A stretch of 32,629 nucleotides of DNA, taken from positions 1 through 32,629 of the IMG/VR virus record IMGVR_UViG_3300030106_005081; one strand, 5' to 3'. The notes beneath the pieces are model-generated. The model made no database searches. It worked only from the letters and a program-made list of their open reading frames with translations, and was not told where the DNA came from. Below, piece after piece: positions 7,265 through 15,926 of this stretch (positions within the stretch are counted from its first letter, which is position 1; every line of letters begins with the position of its first letter). The position numbers and the translations under genes are program-made. The stretch is from a virus.

Positions 7265-8034
7265 TAGACTATGTCTCCAGTATTTTTAGGCGCATCGTAT
7301 TTTGGTTTTGCTGCACCTTTAGAAACCGTTTGTTGAAGTTGTTGCGCAACTTCGTACAATCCAGCATCTTCTTTTTTACTGACATCAAGATTTCTAACTC
7401 TTGATGGTTTGTAGACATGCCAGCTTTTACTACCTGCTGTTTTACCAACGGTTTTTAAATTATAAACCGCTGAGTATGCAGCTGGATTGAAAGAGCCCTC
7501 TGCATCTGTGAATCTAAGATTCTTAATCAGATTGTTTAGCTCTCTTGCTGGTGTAAGATTAGAAGATCGCATAGCAATAACCGCTGGTCTTGCTTCACCT
7601 TCGACCAATGCTAATACATAGAAGTATGCAGTTTTCTCTACATAGTTTCCATTAGGTAGTCTATATCTACCATTCTTCTCTTCCACACCATCCGCTGGAA
7701 TCTCTAAATGAGTTCCGACTGGAGCAGAAGCACTATCGCCTCTCTCCTGCCACTCCGGATATCTAGTTTGAGAATGTGCGATGATCACGTCAAGGCCTTC
7801 GTTACCATCAATAAGTTGCGTGAAGCCTGCTGCATATATCATGCCCGGCTTAGCACCCTTAACATATTTTGCATCTCTTTCATTACATTCTGGTGAAAGT
7901 TGATGAAGAATTTTTAAGATCGGTGTTGATACATCATCCGACTTAATTTCTTCTGCACCTTTACCAGAGTCACCTCTGAGATTGATAGTTGCAAGTGATC
8001 CTGCACTATTCTTTTTTACTACTTCTTTATCCAT
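7264..8034 (-). CDS. Candidate single-stranded DNA-binding protein (256 aa)
   Basis: A soluble 256-residue protein. It has a disordered Gly/Ser/Lys N-terminus, a central region rich in beta-strand-forming residues (PGMIYAAGF, GLDVIIAHSQTRYPEW, TAYFYVLALVEGEARPAVIAM, KSWHVYKP) and a low-complexity tail. Size, position between the operon's first gene and the primase, and likely abundance (AAAGGAG, 5-nt spacer) fit the phage ssDNA-binding protein slot, as gp2.5 in T7 or gp32 in T4. I do not see a diagnostic motif, so the function is inference. Its leader carries a 14-nt element also found before the preceding gene, and its stop codon leads directly into a short hairpin. Confidence 0.85.
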   Translation of the reverse strand: MDKEVVKKNSAGSLATINLRGDSGKGAEEIKSDDVSTPILKILHQLSPECNERDAKYVKGAKPGMIYAAGFTQLIDGNEGLDVIIAHSQTRYPEWQERGDSASAPVGTHLEIPADGVEEKNGRYRLPNGNYVEKTAYFYVLALVEGEARPAVIAMRSSNLTPARELNNLIKNLRFTDAEGSFNPAAYSAVYNLKTVGKTAGSKSWHVYKPSRVRNLDVSKKEDAGLYEVAQQLQQTVSKGAAKPKYDAPKNTGDIV

Positions 8035-8048
8035 ATTTACTCCTTTAA

Positions 8049-8062
8049 TGTTTGTTAGTTTA
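8049..8062 (-). repeat. 14-nt leader repeat, copy B (before candidate ssDNA-binding gene)
   Basis: The same TAAACTAACAAACA lies 14 nt before the ATG of the candidate ssDNA-binding protein gene, just ahead of its AAAGGAG. It lacks G and should be unstructured, as a single-strand binding site would be. Confidence 0.6.
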
Positions 8063-8067
8063 GTAGT

Positions 8068-8616
8068 TTAATTTTTGGTTTTTATTTCTGTTTGATTTCC
8101 TTCAAACAATGTGAACAACTCTGCAGGTATACTGCCACCTTTTTGATGATAGTCCCGCAAAGTTGTTCTAAGGGTTCCGGCATGAACTGCAATTTTCCGA
8201 TCGGGTTCATAACCTTGTCCTCGTGCAAGTGAAGCATATTGCTCCGCCTTGTTATCTTCGTTTAGACCAAACTTAACCGTGATTTCATTTTTCACGATCG
8301 CCCCCAGTCCGTTTTTCCGAAGCCAGTCATGTGCCTCTTGCTTTTTAGCAGCAATAATTGAGACACCAAATACATCTTTGACAGATATTTCTGATCCGTC
8401 TTTTAGTTTTAATGTTTTTAAATTTAACTGATTCATTAAATCAGGAATGATAATATTAGAATAATATTTTTCTCTTTCTTTTAATTCTTTCAGTTTTGTT
8501 TCTTGATTAATAACTTCTTGTTTTATTTCTTGAAGAGTATTAATTTCTTTTGAGAGTTCGTCGGGATTGACGTTTGACACCTGATTCGGTGCATCTTTTC
8601 TTAGATCTATAGTCAT
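8068..8616 (-). CDS. Coiled-coil phage protein, first gene of the replication operon
   Basis: A 182-residue protein. Residues from about 20 to 60 form a charged coiled coil (SKEINTLQEIKQEVINQETK onward), then comes a small domain containing LKDGSEISVKDVFGVSI and a C-terminal part with HAGTLRTTLRDYHQKGG. I recognise this only as a type common in phages near ssDNA-binding and recombination genes; no function is claimed. AAGGA with a 5-nt spacer precedes the ATG. The near-consensus promoter at 8678-8705 puts it first on the replication transcript, and its leader has the same 14-nt element as the next gene. Confidence 0.82.
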   Translation of the reverse strand: MTIDLRKDAPNQVSNVNPDELSKEINTLQEIKQEVINQETKLKELKEREKYYSNIIIPDLMNQLNLKTLKLKDGSEISVKDVFGVSIIAAKKQEAHDWLRKNGLGAIVKNEITVKFGLNEDNKAEQYASLARGQGYEPDRKIAVHAGTLRTTLRDYHQKGGSIPAELFTLFEGNQTEIKTKN

Positions 8617-8631
8617 AGCTTTCCTTATATG

Positions 8632-8645
8632 TGTTTGTTAGTTTA
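8632..8645 (-). repeat. 14-nt leader repeat, copy A (before coiled-coil gene)
   Basis: The minus-strand sequence TAAACTAACAAACA lies 15 nt before the ATG of the coiled-coil gene, just ahead of its AAGGA. An identical copy lies before the next gene. Confidence 0.6.
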
Positions 8646-8666
8646 ATCATTAATAATAATTCCTTT

Positions 8667-8679
8667 TTGCACTTTGCAA
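8667..8679. promoter_or_regulatory. Inverted repeat at the replication promoter start (operator candidate)
   Basis: TTGCA-CTT-TGCAA overlaps the -10 edge and the predicted start point of the replication-operon promoter. A related palindrome GTTGCAAC occurs at 7241-7248 before the primase gene. Confidence 0.3.
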
Positions 8680-8705
8680 TATAGTGATAATAAATTTAGT
8701 GTCAA
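8678..8705 (-). promoter_or_regulatory. Promoter of the replication operon
   Basis: On the minus strand a perfect TTGACA (8705-8700) is followed after 16 nt by TATATT (8683-8678). It is the best sigma-70 match I see in the window. It begins one base past the stop of the 111-residue gene and leads into the coiled-coil, ssDNA-binding, primase and polymerase genes. Confidence 0.65.
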
Positions 8706-8706
8706 C

Positions 8707-9042
8707 TTATTTTTGAAAAATATTTACTTCAATTGGATAATAAGTTTTTTCTTGACGATCCCATTTTAAAAGTTTGTATTTACCATTAGTTGTATCTGAA
8801 ACTAAAGAGCATACTACACCAATAATTGCAGGATCACCTGATAATAAAAGATAATCATCTTCAGTATAATTTTTTAGAAGAGTTCTAAGTTTCATAACTA
8901 AAGGCCCTGGTGAGTGAATCATTTGTGAAAATTCTGGAAGTAATGACACAATTTCACCATATTTTTGTGCGCCAACAATATTGTATTTAGGCTCACCTTT
9001 ACTAGTGCCTGGTATATCTTGTATTAAATAAACTTTGCTCAT
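8707..9042 (-). CDS. Conserved small phage protein (111 aa), unknown function
   Basis: The 111-residue protein has the pattern MSKVYLIQDIPG, then KYGEIVSLLPE, HSPGPLVMKLRTLL, DDYLLLSGDPAIIGVVCSL and YKLLKWDRQEKTYYPI. I recall this arrangement from many phage early regions, where it is annotated only as hypothetical. No catalytic motif is evident. It lacks a clear Shine-Dalgarno and is transcribed from a promoter sharing its -10 box with the divergent helicase gene. The replication-operon promoter starts one base beyond its stop codon. Confidence 0.82.
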   Translation of the reverse strand: MSKVYLIQDIPGTSKGEPKYNIVGAQKYGEIVSLLPEFSQMIHSPGPLVMKLRTLLKNYTEDDYLLLSGDPAIIGVVCSLVSDTTNGKYKLLKWDRQEKTYYPIEVNIFQK

Positions 9043-9070
9043 TGACTTTTTAGCTTTCAGCTAATATATA
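9042..9070 (+). promoter_or_regulatory. Promoter of the SNF2-type helicase gene
   Basis: TTGACT (9042-9047) is followed after 17 nt by TATATA (9065-9070). The -35 matches 5 of 6 consensus positions and the spacing is ideal. The predicted start near 9077 leaves a 17-nt leader with a weak ribosome site. Confidence 0.55.
9050..9064. promoter_or_regulatory. Inverted repeat in the helicase promoter spacer (operator candidate)
   Basis: TTAGCT-TTC-AGCTAA is a perfect 6-bp inverted repeat lying between the -35 and -10 boxes of the plus-strand promoter and at the predicted start of the minus-strand one. A dimeric regulator bound here could affect both directions. No regulator gene is seen in the window. 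Confidence 0.35.
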
Positions 9071-9092
9071 ACAATTAGAAAGTAAAAGTAAA
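9065..9092 (-). promoter_or_regulatory. Divergent promoter of the 111-residue gene
   Basis: On the minus strand TTTACT (9092-9087) lies 16 nt before TATATA (9070-9065). The -10 box is palindromic and is the same six base pairs used by the plus-strand promoter, so the two promoters should compete. Confidence 0.4.
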
Positions 9093-9093
9093 C

Positions 9094-10536
9094 ATGAATT
9101 ATAAGTTTAAAACGAAGCCATACGCTCATCAATTAAAAGCTTTAGAACGTTCTTGGGATAAAGAATACTTTGCGTATTTTATGGAAATGGGTACAGGTAA
9201 ATCTAAAGTATTAATAGACAATGCATCTATGCTTTATGATAAAGGTGAAATAAATGGCCTGTTATTAGTTGCACCTAAAGGTGTTTATAAAAATTGGTAT
9301 GATGGTGAAATACCTACACACATGGTAGATCACATCGAAAAGAAAGTTGTGCTTTGGGAAACCTCTCAGTCATCTAAACCAGAAAAAATAAAAGAACTAA
9401 ATACACTCTTTGCAACTGGTACGGACTTTCACATTTTAGTTATGAACGTCGAGGCATTTTCATATCCAAAAGCTACAGAATTTGCTAAACGTTTTTTATC
9501 TTGTCACAAAGCGATGATGGCAATTGATGAATCTACAACTATTAAAACTCCTACAGCTAATAGAACTAGAAATATTATATCTTTAAAATCACTTGCCAAG
9601 TATAGAAGAATATTAACTGGCTCACCTATCACCAACTCACCATTAGATTTATTTAGTCAAGCAGTTTTTTTAGATAATTATCTTTTAGGCTTTGATTCTT
9701 TTTGGGCATACAGAGCTCACTATTGTATTATGAAAACCATGAATTTAGGATCACGATCAGTTAGTGTTCCAGTGGGCCCAAACAAAAGAAACATACCAGA
9801 GCTAGAAGCAAAGATAAAATTATTTAGTGAACGTGTATTAAAAGATGATTGTTTAGATTTACCTAAAAAAACTTTCTTGACTCGTAAGATAGAATTAACA
9901 GGTATACAAAGAAAACTTTATAATGAAATGAGAAAGTATGCAATCTCCGAGTTAGAGGGTAAAGTTTGTTCCACGTCCACCGTTATGGTGCAGTTGTTAA
10001 GACTACATCAAATATCTTGTGGATATCATGCAACAGATGATGGTAAACCTCAACAACTTCCTTGTAATAGATTGACAGAGTTGATGGATATTCTTTGGGA
10101 GATATCAGGTAAAGCAGTTATATGGTCTTACTATGTTGAAGACTGCAGAAGAATTATAGAAGAAATAAAAAAACACTTTGGAGAAAATTCTGTGGTTGAT
10201 TATTATGGTGCAACTGCAACTGAAGACAGACAAAAAAATATTAAAAAGTTTCAAGAAAATCCTGAGTGTAGATTCTTTGTAGGTACAACTGGCACTGGTG
10301 GTTTTGGAATTACTTTGACTGCTGCGAGTACAATGATTTATTATTCTAATGGTTATGATTTAGAAAAACGTTTACAATCAGAAGCTCGTATAGATCGTAT
10401 TGGTCAGACTAAACCTATGACTTATATTGATCTTGTTGCAGAAGATACCATAGATATAAAAATACAAAAAGCTTTACGTACTAAAATGAATATAGCTAGT
10501 GATGTAATGGGAGAAGAACTTAAAACTTGGATTTAA
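9094..10536 (+). CDS. SNF2-family (SF2) DNA helicase/translocase
   Basis: One of only two plus-strand genes. The SF2/SNF2 motifs appear in order: KPYAHQ near the N-terminus, motif I MGTGKS (32-37), motif II DEST (145-148, in place of DEAH), motif III LTGSPITNSPLDL (174 on), motif V TGTGGFGITLTAA and motif VI QSEARIDRIGQ. At 480 residues it is a bare two-RecA-domain translocase without extra modules. Family members remodel DNA-protein complexes; phage copies are assumed to act in replication, recombination or defence avoidance. It has its own promoter (TTGACT, 17 nt, TATATA) but a weak ribosome-binding site, and its 3' end overlaps the convergent membrane-protein gene by four bases. Confidence 0.95.
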   Translation: MNYKFKTKPYAHQLKALERSWDKEYFAYFMEMGTGKSKVLIDNASMLYDKGEINGLLLVAPKGVYKNWYDGEIPTHMVDHIEKKVVLWETSQSSKPEKIKELNTLFATGTDFHILVMNVEAFSYPKATEFAKRFLSCHKAMMAIDESTTIKTPTANRTRNIISLKSLAKYRRILTGSPITNSPLDLFSQAVFLDNYLLGFDSFWAYRAHYCIMKTMNLGSRSVSVPVGPNKRNIPELEAKIKLFSERVLKDDCLDLPKKTFLTRKIELTGIQRKLYNEMRKYAISELEGKVCSTSTVMVQLLRLHQISCGYHATDDGKPQQLPCNRLTELMDILWEISGKAVIWSYYVEDCRRIIEEIKKHFGENSVVDYYGATATEDRQKNIKKFQENPECRFFVGTTGTGGFGITLTAASTMIYYSNGYDLEKRLQSEARIDRIGQTKPMTYIDLVAEDTIDIKIQKALRTKMNIASDVMGEELKTWI

Positions 10537-10751
10537 AAAAAGAATCCTTTATCTAAAACTTTTTCTAATAACAGAAGTGATACAGCCCCAACCGTACCCA
10601 ATAACACCCAATAGATCTTGTCTATCTTACCGCCCAAATCGTGTATACCTTCGTGCATATGTTTAACATCTTTTTTTAATCCAGTTATATATCCATAAAT
10701 AGATAATAAATGTTCTCTTGTGCTTTTGGGTTGTAACTTTCCGTTAGGCAT
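10533..10751 (-). CDS. Small membrane protein with amphipathic helix, holin-like candidate
   Basis: The 72-residue protein has a basic N-terminus, an amphipathic or coiled-coil middle (KKDVKHMHEGIHDLGGKIDK) and one C-terminal membrane segment (IYWVLLGTVGAVSLLLLEKV). Layout and length resemble XhlA-type haemolysin or holin-associated proteins, so a lysis role is possible, though many phages carry unrelated proteins of this shape. Its ATG overlaps the stop of the 1432-residue virion protein (TAATG), making it the last gene of the structural operon. Its end overlaps the convergent SNF2 helicase. Confidence 0.75.
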   Translation of the reverse strand: MPNGKLQPKSTREHLLSIYGYITGLKKDVKHMHEGIHDLGGKIDKIYWVLLGTVGAVSLLLLEKVLDKGFFF

Positions 10752-13700
10752 TATGTTATCATGTTCCTTTGTCTTAATTTTATCATTTTTTCTTCGTCGG
10801 ATAGTATGGCGTTTTCAGCCATGGTCAATCCGTTATTTAGTTGCGCAACCTGACCGCTATTTACTACCTGCGGATTAGGGTTAGCGTTGCTCACTTGCAC
10901 TGGTATATTAGGCACTATTAACTCTGATGTTTGTTGAGGTTTTAATAAATAATTATTTATATCTAACTTAAAGTCTTTATTTAATCTAAGTTTTTGCATA
11001 TCTCTTTCCATTCTATTAATCATCTTTTCAACTTGTCTAGAAAAAATATCAGGTATATTTTTATCTTTAGCAAGTTCTTTTACACCCTCTATTTGACCTT
11101 TTGTAATTAGTATTGGATAAAATTTATTATTTTCTATATCTTCATACAAAGGTATTTCATTTCTTTTACCAAATAAATCTTCAATATCTTTGTCTCTCAT
11201 GCCTAAAGTTTTAACTGCATCATATACTCTTCTTAATTTACTCATGTCTTCGTAAAAAGATTTGTTAGCCTCAAAATATTGTATGATAAGTTGGTTTTGA
11301 TCTAAGATTGGATCTCCTGATCTAAGACCTTCAAATATTTTTCTACCTTCATTTCTTTTTGATTCTTGAAATTCTGCTAACTTAAAGTTTAAGTTTCGCT
11401 CTATGTCTAGTGGTACTTTTCTAAAACCTACAAATCCTAATAATTCATCTGGTATTTCATAATTAACACCCTTCTGAGATTTTTTTTGAATAGCGTTAAT
11501 TAATCTTTGTAGCTGTGGTAAAGACCCTGGTGATAACGTATAAGCAACATGTTTTGTAGACTTGTACCATTTAGTCATAAAATTATCTTCTGGATTCCAT
11601 ACTGGGCTACCATTGTCTTTAATACCATTTCTAATTAACACATCTGATACTGCACCAAACCAAATAGATTCTGAAAAAAATGGTTCTAATACTTTACCTG
11701 TAGCTCTAGTTAAACCATTTACAAAACCAACTATAAGAGGATCATCCTCATTGGCAGCCTTTGCTCTTTCAGTATTAGCCACGATGGTATTTACTGGTTG
11801 AATCATGGTGTCATAAAAGAAACCATGACTGAAATCTATATATTTATATTTACCATTTTCATAAACACCGATAATTGTATTATCTTCTGACCATATTGGT
11901 AATATTTCTCTCATGGCTATTATTTTATCTTTTGATAAACCATATAATGCAGAACCTGCACTCATCGCTGCAAGAGGGAAAAACGCATAAGTTAAAGCTT
12001 GTCCCGTTAATCTCTTCATACCAATTGATTCTAATATTGGATTTTTCATTTCTTTAATTGCAAGCATAGTTGTATTACCACCAGTTCTAAAAATTTCTGA
12101 TGGAAACGATGCGAAACTTCCTAAAGGTGATCTTCTAATACCTTTTACAAAATCAGATACATATGCATAGTTAGGCACGGTCTCTCTAACTATCCTAGCT
12201 GCTTCTTTCATAATTTCTAGATCAGTAGGCATTTTTTTAATTATGCCACTTTTTACAGCTGATTTATAAGCCTCTTTGTACTTGTATGCTTCTGCTAAAA
12301 AATTAGTAATTCTAAAAACATCATCCTCAGCTGTATACAAATCTTGTGCTACACCATATAATTTTTTAAATTTTTGTGTGGTTGAATTAACTAATTTGTT
12401 AAAAAATACTTCAGCTGATTCATTGCTTCTACCTGCTCTCGTAATATCACCAAACAATCCTTCAATATCTCTAGCCACTACGTTTTGATTTACCACACCT
12501 TCTTCTAATAAAAATTTATAAAGACCTTGGTCTTCGGGTGTGTTTCTAAATCTAGGGTTTCCTGTTGCCCGATACAATAGTTGTGGTTGTGCAGCTTTAA
12601 CCGCACTATAAAAAAACTCTGCTAATTTTGTAGGTGGTATTAAAATATTACCGCTGTGAACCGTGGTAAACACAGCAGAGAAAAAATTTCTTAAGTGTGT
12701 AAAAGGACCAAGAATGGTTTTACCAGCTTGTGATATACCTTTAGGTATTAACAACAAAGCTCTGTATGGAAGAGATCTAGTTAATGCACTACCTATAATG
12801 TCATCTCCTGTTCTTATAGATTCAGCCCAGGCTTTACTTGTAAACAAACCATCTAAAGGTGATGAGTACACTTGATCAGATAATCTAGTTCTAAGTTTTA
12901 ATGGCGTACGAATAATTTCTTGATAAGGTAAACCTTTTAAAGCTGCATTGTATGTTTTAAAAAACAAAGGTCTTTCACCTCTTGCTAATAATGCATCGCT
13001 ATCTTTTAATAGTTGTGTGTAGAATTTATCTCTTGAAACTATATCCGCAAGATCGGTCATTACATTATAGATTGTATTTTTTGCATTTTTATATTTACCA
13101 AACAAAGTGTTAAAAGCCGCAAGATCTGATTTAGTTTGTATTAAACCACCTAATTTATCTGCTTTAAATTTACCACCTGCAGTTACGTTTTCACTCATAC
13201 TTTTTATCTGCACAGCTGAATCATCTAAAATATTAGCTGAACCTATTGGAAATTGTGGTGTTTTAGTGACAGGATCTTTAGTTACACGTTTTAAAATATT
13301 GTTAACAACAATCATAGCATCGTCTATAGAAAAACCTTTTTCACCATTAGCTCTGTGATATCTTTGAATAATTTTAGCGACATCTAATTTAGCTGCAAGG
13401 GTTGGTTTAAATCCATCAAACAATCCTGTGTTCATATCAAAAATTTTATAATCAGCACTTAAATTATATTTAACTCTATTATTTAATATGTCATTTAGTT
13501 CTGAGGTTGCTACTTTAAGATTTTTACCTTGTGCAATAGTATTTTTAAGAGCTGCTGCTACGACTCTAAAATCAACTCCGTTACTAATTAATTCATCAAT
13601 ACTTTCTTTGTTAACTCCTAATTCATCCATAGCTTTTCTAAAAGCTTTTATTGATTTGTCAGAAAAACCTTTAAATACAATTCTACCTTTTCTAACCACA

Positions 13701-15049
13701 TCATCTGTAGCCAGTAAAAAATTAGAAAACAATTCAGATAGGGCGCCAGGGTTTTGTATGGCTTCAGATGCTTTGGTGCTATTTCTAGATATCTTTTTTA
13801 ATGCATCGTCAAAACTTTTAGCAGCGTCGTCCGCTGTAATTTTGACTGCACTTTTTGTACCTTCTAATTTTTGAATACCATCAAATAATTCTTGAGCTTT
13901 ATCACTTCTAGATCTAAATGGTTTACCTACATATTTATCTACCCATCTCTCTATTTGTGAATTACTAAACGCAAGATCTTTACCTTTCGTTGCAAGTAAT
14001 TTAGCTGCCTTTGCTGTGCCAAAAACAAAAGGCACGATAGGAAAAGCTAACTCTGCACTAAATTTAAATTTATTATTTAATTGTCTAAATGCATCTTCGT
14101 TAGCTGATTCTTTTTGTTCTCTATCTAAACCTGTGCCTAAAAAATCTAACGCATCTATATCTCCAAATGTACCTATATCTTCCGATTTCATTACAATAGC
14201 ACCACCACCAAAACCACCACCTAATGATACAGCTACAAATTTATCAAAACCATTAGGTTTGTTTATTTGTTTAGCTTTAGTGGCAGCTTTAGATACTGCG
14301 GTTGCAGTATCATCTAATTTACCATATCGATTTGTTTTAACTGCTCTAACTAATCCAGGTGCTAACTCTCTTGCTTTTCTACTTGCATATTGAATACCTG
14401 GACCCAATACTTTTGTACCAACTTTAGCTGCATTAAATATTTGTAAAAATGCTTCTGTTAAATGACCAGCAGCCGTAGATCTTGCATCTTCCTCAGCTGC
14501 GTTTTCTATTAAACCAAAAATAGTTTTGTCAAAAGTTCTGTTAAATCTTTCTGTTAAACTTTGATCGACATCTAATCCATCACCTGTTGCTGCATCGTAA
14601 ACCAAAGTTCCAAAATTAATAATACCCTTAGGAAACTTAATACCTGCACTAACTACAGCTCCAGTTAGAGATTGACCTAAACCTACTTCGTAATCGTCTT
14701 TATTACCAAGTCCAACTTTTTCTGTTGTTTTAATATTTTTAACTTCAGGTTCTTCAACTTCTTCTGTTTCTATCGTAGATGCCTTCGCATCACCAATAAA
14801 ATTAATATCTTTTGGAATTATTCTAAATCGTTTATCATTTGCTATTTCATCTTTAGCAAGTTCGGCAGCTGTTTCATCATCATGACCAAGATCTAAAAAC
14901 TTTTGTTCTTTACGTCTTAGTTCTAAAGCTTCAGGTCCTTCTTCTTTTAAAATACGGACGTCTCTTTTACCTAATTCAATACCTTTTAAGATTGCTTCTC
15001 GTGTTTCTTTAGAGGGAATGAGAAAATCATACCAGCTTGGTTCAGCCAT
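10751..15049 (-). CDS. Large internal virion (DNA ejection) protein, 1432 aa
   Basis: The largest gene in the window. The product is Lys-, Ala- and Asp-rich, mostly helical, with a few hydrophobic segments (for example FSAELAFPIVPFVFGTAKAA and AFFPLAAMSAGSALYGL) and no enzyme motif that I can recognise. Such a giant protein at the end of a podovirus structural operon is normally an internal core or ejection protein (the T7 gp16 position) that forms a channel through the cell envelope during DNA entry. Residues 52-68 (LDLGHDDETAAELAKDE) share a short motif with the protein at 16730-17767. A GGAGGAG precedes the start. Confidence 0.85.
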   Translation of the reverse strand: MAEPSWYDFLIPSKETREAILKGIELGKRDVRILKEEGPEALELRRKEQKFLDLGHDDETAAELAKDEIANDKRFRIIPKDINFIGDAKASTIETEEVEEPEVKNIKTTEKVGLGNKDDYEVGLGQSLTGAVVSAGIKFPKGIINFGTLVYDAATGDGLDVDQSLTERFNRTFDKTIFGLIENAAEEDARSTAAGHLTEAFLQIFNAAKVGTKVLGPGIQYASRKARELAPGLVRAVKTNRYGKLDDTATAVSKAATKAKQINKPNGFDKFVAVSLGGGFGGGAIVMKSEDIGTFGDIDALDFLGTGLDREQKESANEDAFRQLNNKFKFSAELAFPIVPFVFGTAKAAKLLATKGKDLAFSNSQIERWVDKYVGKPFRSRSDKAQELFDGIQKLEGTKSAVKITADDAAKSFDDALKKISRNSTKASEAIQNPGALSELFSNFLLATDDVVRKGRIVFKGFSDKSIKAFRKAMDELGVNKESIDELISNGVDFRVVAAALKNTIAQGKNLKVATSELNDILNNRVKYNLSADYKIFDMNTGLFDGFKPTLAAKLDVAKIIQRYHRANGEKGFSIDDAMIVVNNILKRVTKDPVTKTPQFPIGSANILDDSAVQIKSMSENVTAGGKFKADKLGGLIQTKSDLAAFNTLFGKYKNAKNTIYNVMTDLADIVSRDKFYTQLLKDSDALLARGERPLFFKTYNAALKGLPYQEIIRTPLKLRTRLSDQVYSSPLDGLFTSKAWAESIRTGDDIIGSALTRSLPYRALLLIPKGISQAGKTILGPFTHLRNFFSAVFTTVHSGNILIPPTKLAEFFYSAVKAAQPQLLYRATGNPRFRNTPEDQGLYKFLLEEGVVNQNVVARDIEGLFGDITRAGRSNESAEVFFNKLVNSTTQKFKKLYGVAQDLYTAEDDVFRITNFLAEAYKYKEAYKSAVKSGIIKKMPTDLEIMKEAARIVRETVPNYAYVSDFVKGIRRSPLGSFASFPSEIFRTGGNTTMLAIKEMKNPILESIGMKRLTGQALTYAFFPLAAMSAGSALYGLSKDKIIAMREILPIWSEDNTIIGVYENGKYKYIDFSHGFFYDTMIQPVNTIVANTERAKAANEDDPLIVGFVNGLTRATGKVLEPFFSESIWFGAVSDVLIRNGIKDNGSPVWNPEDNFMTKWYKSTKHVAYTLSPGSLPQLQRLINAIQKKSQKGVNYEIPDELLGFVGFRKVPLDIERNLNFKLAEFQESKRNEGRKIFEGLRSGDPILDQNQLIIQYFEANKSFYEDMSKLRRVYDAVKTLGMRDKDIEDLFGKRNEIPLYEDIENNKFYPILITKGQIEGVKELAKDKNIPDIFSRQVEKMINRMERDMQKLRLNKDFKLDINNYLLKPQQTSELIVPNIPVQVSNANPNPQVVNSGQVAQLNNGLTMAENAILSDEEKMIKLRQRNMIT

Positions 15050-15052
15050 GGT

Positions 15053-15925
15053 TTACTCCTCCTTTACGTCTAGGTCTAACTTAAATACTCTTTTACCTTG
15101 TCTATAAATAAAATTACCTGTTGTAATATCATAAACGTATGTGTTCTCAGGAAGAGAACCTAATATCGCATTGTCTTTAAGAACTGCTCCACTCTCATCA
15201 TCAATATTACCTTCATACTCATCATTTTTATATACATACTTATCTGCAGATGAGGTTCTTAAAAATGTGTTGTAAGCCTCTGGATTTGCTTTTTCTAATC
15301 TTAACTCATCATTGTAAATAAGTTCAGCTTGATTAGTTGTTAAAGTAGGTCCAGTTCTACTTGATGTAACATCTATAATATCTTTTAACTTAAGATTTCG
15401 GGTTTCTCTCTCTATTGCAGCTTGACTTTTATCTTTTCTAACTCCAGGTATAGCTCTATCAAACGCTTCTTGTCTACTAAATCCACCACCATCTGGTGAC
15501 ATTAAATATTCTATTTTTTCTTCTAAAGCTATTTTATCTGAATCAGATAAATCTTTAACTAAATCTAATGCAATAGCCTGTCTTGTTTTTCTTAGTGATC
15601 GTCTGTCTTTTAATAAATCACGTACGGGTTCTTTTGATGCTAATAATAAATTAGGAATTAATCCACCACCACCTGTTTGACTTGCAATGTTTGGACCAAC
15701 CTGTAATAAAAATTGTGTTAAAGGATCATCTAATTTACTTCGTCCACCTGCACTTTCAACTAATTGTAGTTTATCTTCTAAAGATAAACCTGTAGAATCT
15801 TTATTTACATTTAAATCATCAGCATTACTTACAGCGTATTGCCCTCTTTCAACAATATTATTCATGATGCCACCACCTGTAGTGCCACCTTTTCTAAACA
15901 TAGGTCTCTTAAATACTCTACTCAT
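15053..15925 (-). CDS. Virion-associated protein, 290 aa
   Basis: The 290-residue protein begins with a basic, glycine-rich segment (VFKRPMFRKGGTTGGGIMNN). It continues as a charged helical protein with a predicted coiled region (LDLVKDLSDSDKIALEEKIE) and ends in a short beta-rich part (NTYVYDITTGNFIYRQGKR). I have seen similar RKGG-type N-termini in marine podovirus proteins next to internal virion proteins, but the function is not established. It lies 1 nt from the Q-rich gene upstream and 3 nt from the giant virion protein, and has no strong Shine-Dalgarno, so it depends on coupled translation. Confidence 0.75.
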   Translation of the reverse strand: MSRVFKRPMFRKGGTTGGGIMNNIVERGQYAVSNADDLNVNKDSTGLSLEDKLQLVESAGGRSKLDDPLTQFLLQVGPNIASQTGGGGLIPNLLLASKEPVRDLLKDRRSLRKTRQAIALDLVKDLSDSDKIALEEKIEYLMSPDGGGFSRQEAFDRAIPGVRKDKSQAAIERETRNLKLKDIIDVTSSRTGPTLTTNQAELIYNDELRLEKANPEAYNTFLRTSSADKYVYKNDEYEGNIDDESGAVLKDNAILGSLPENTYVYDITTGNFIYRQGKRVFKLDLDVKEE

Positions 15926-15926
15926 A

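Noticed and set aside
8508-8658. A 36-codon minus-strand reading frame starting in the leader of the coiled-coil gene.
   Set aside because: It overlaps the start of a well-supported gene in another frame, its AAGGA spacing is long and its composition is Lys/Arg/Ser-rich nonsense-like.
14016-14393. A 125-codon plus-strand reading frame opposite the giant virion protein, one of several such open frames in 11.5-14.4 kb.
   Set aside because: These are antisense shadows of the Lys/Ala-rich minus-strand gene, without ribosome sites or recognisable domains.
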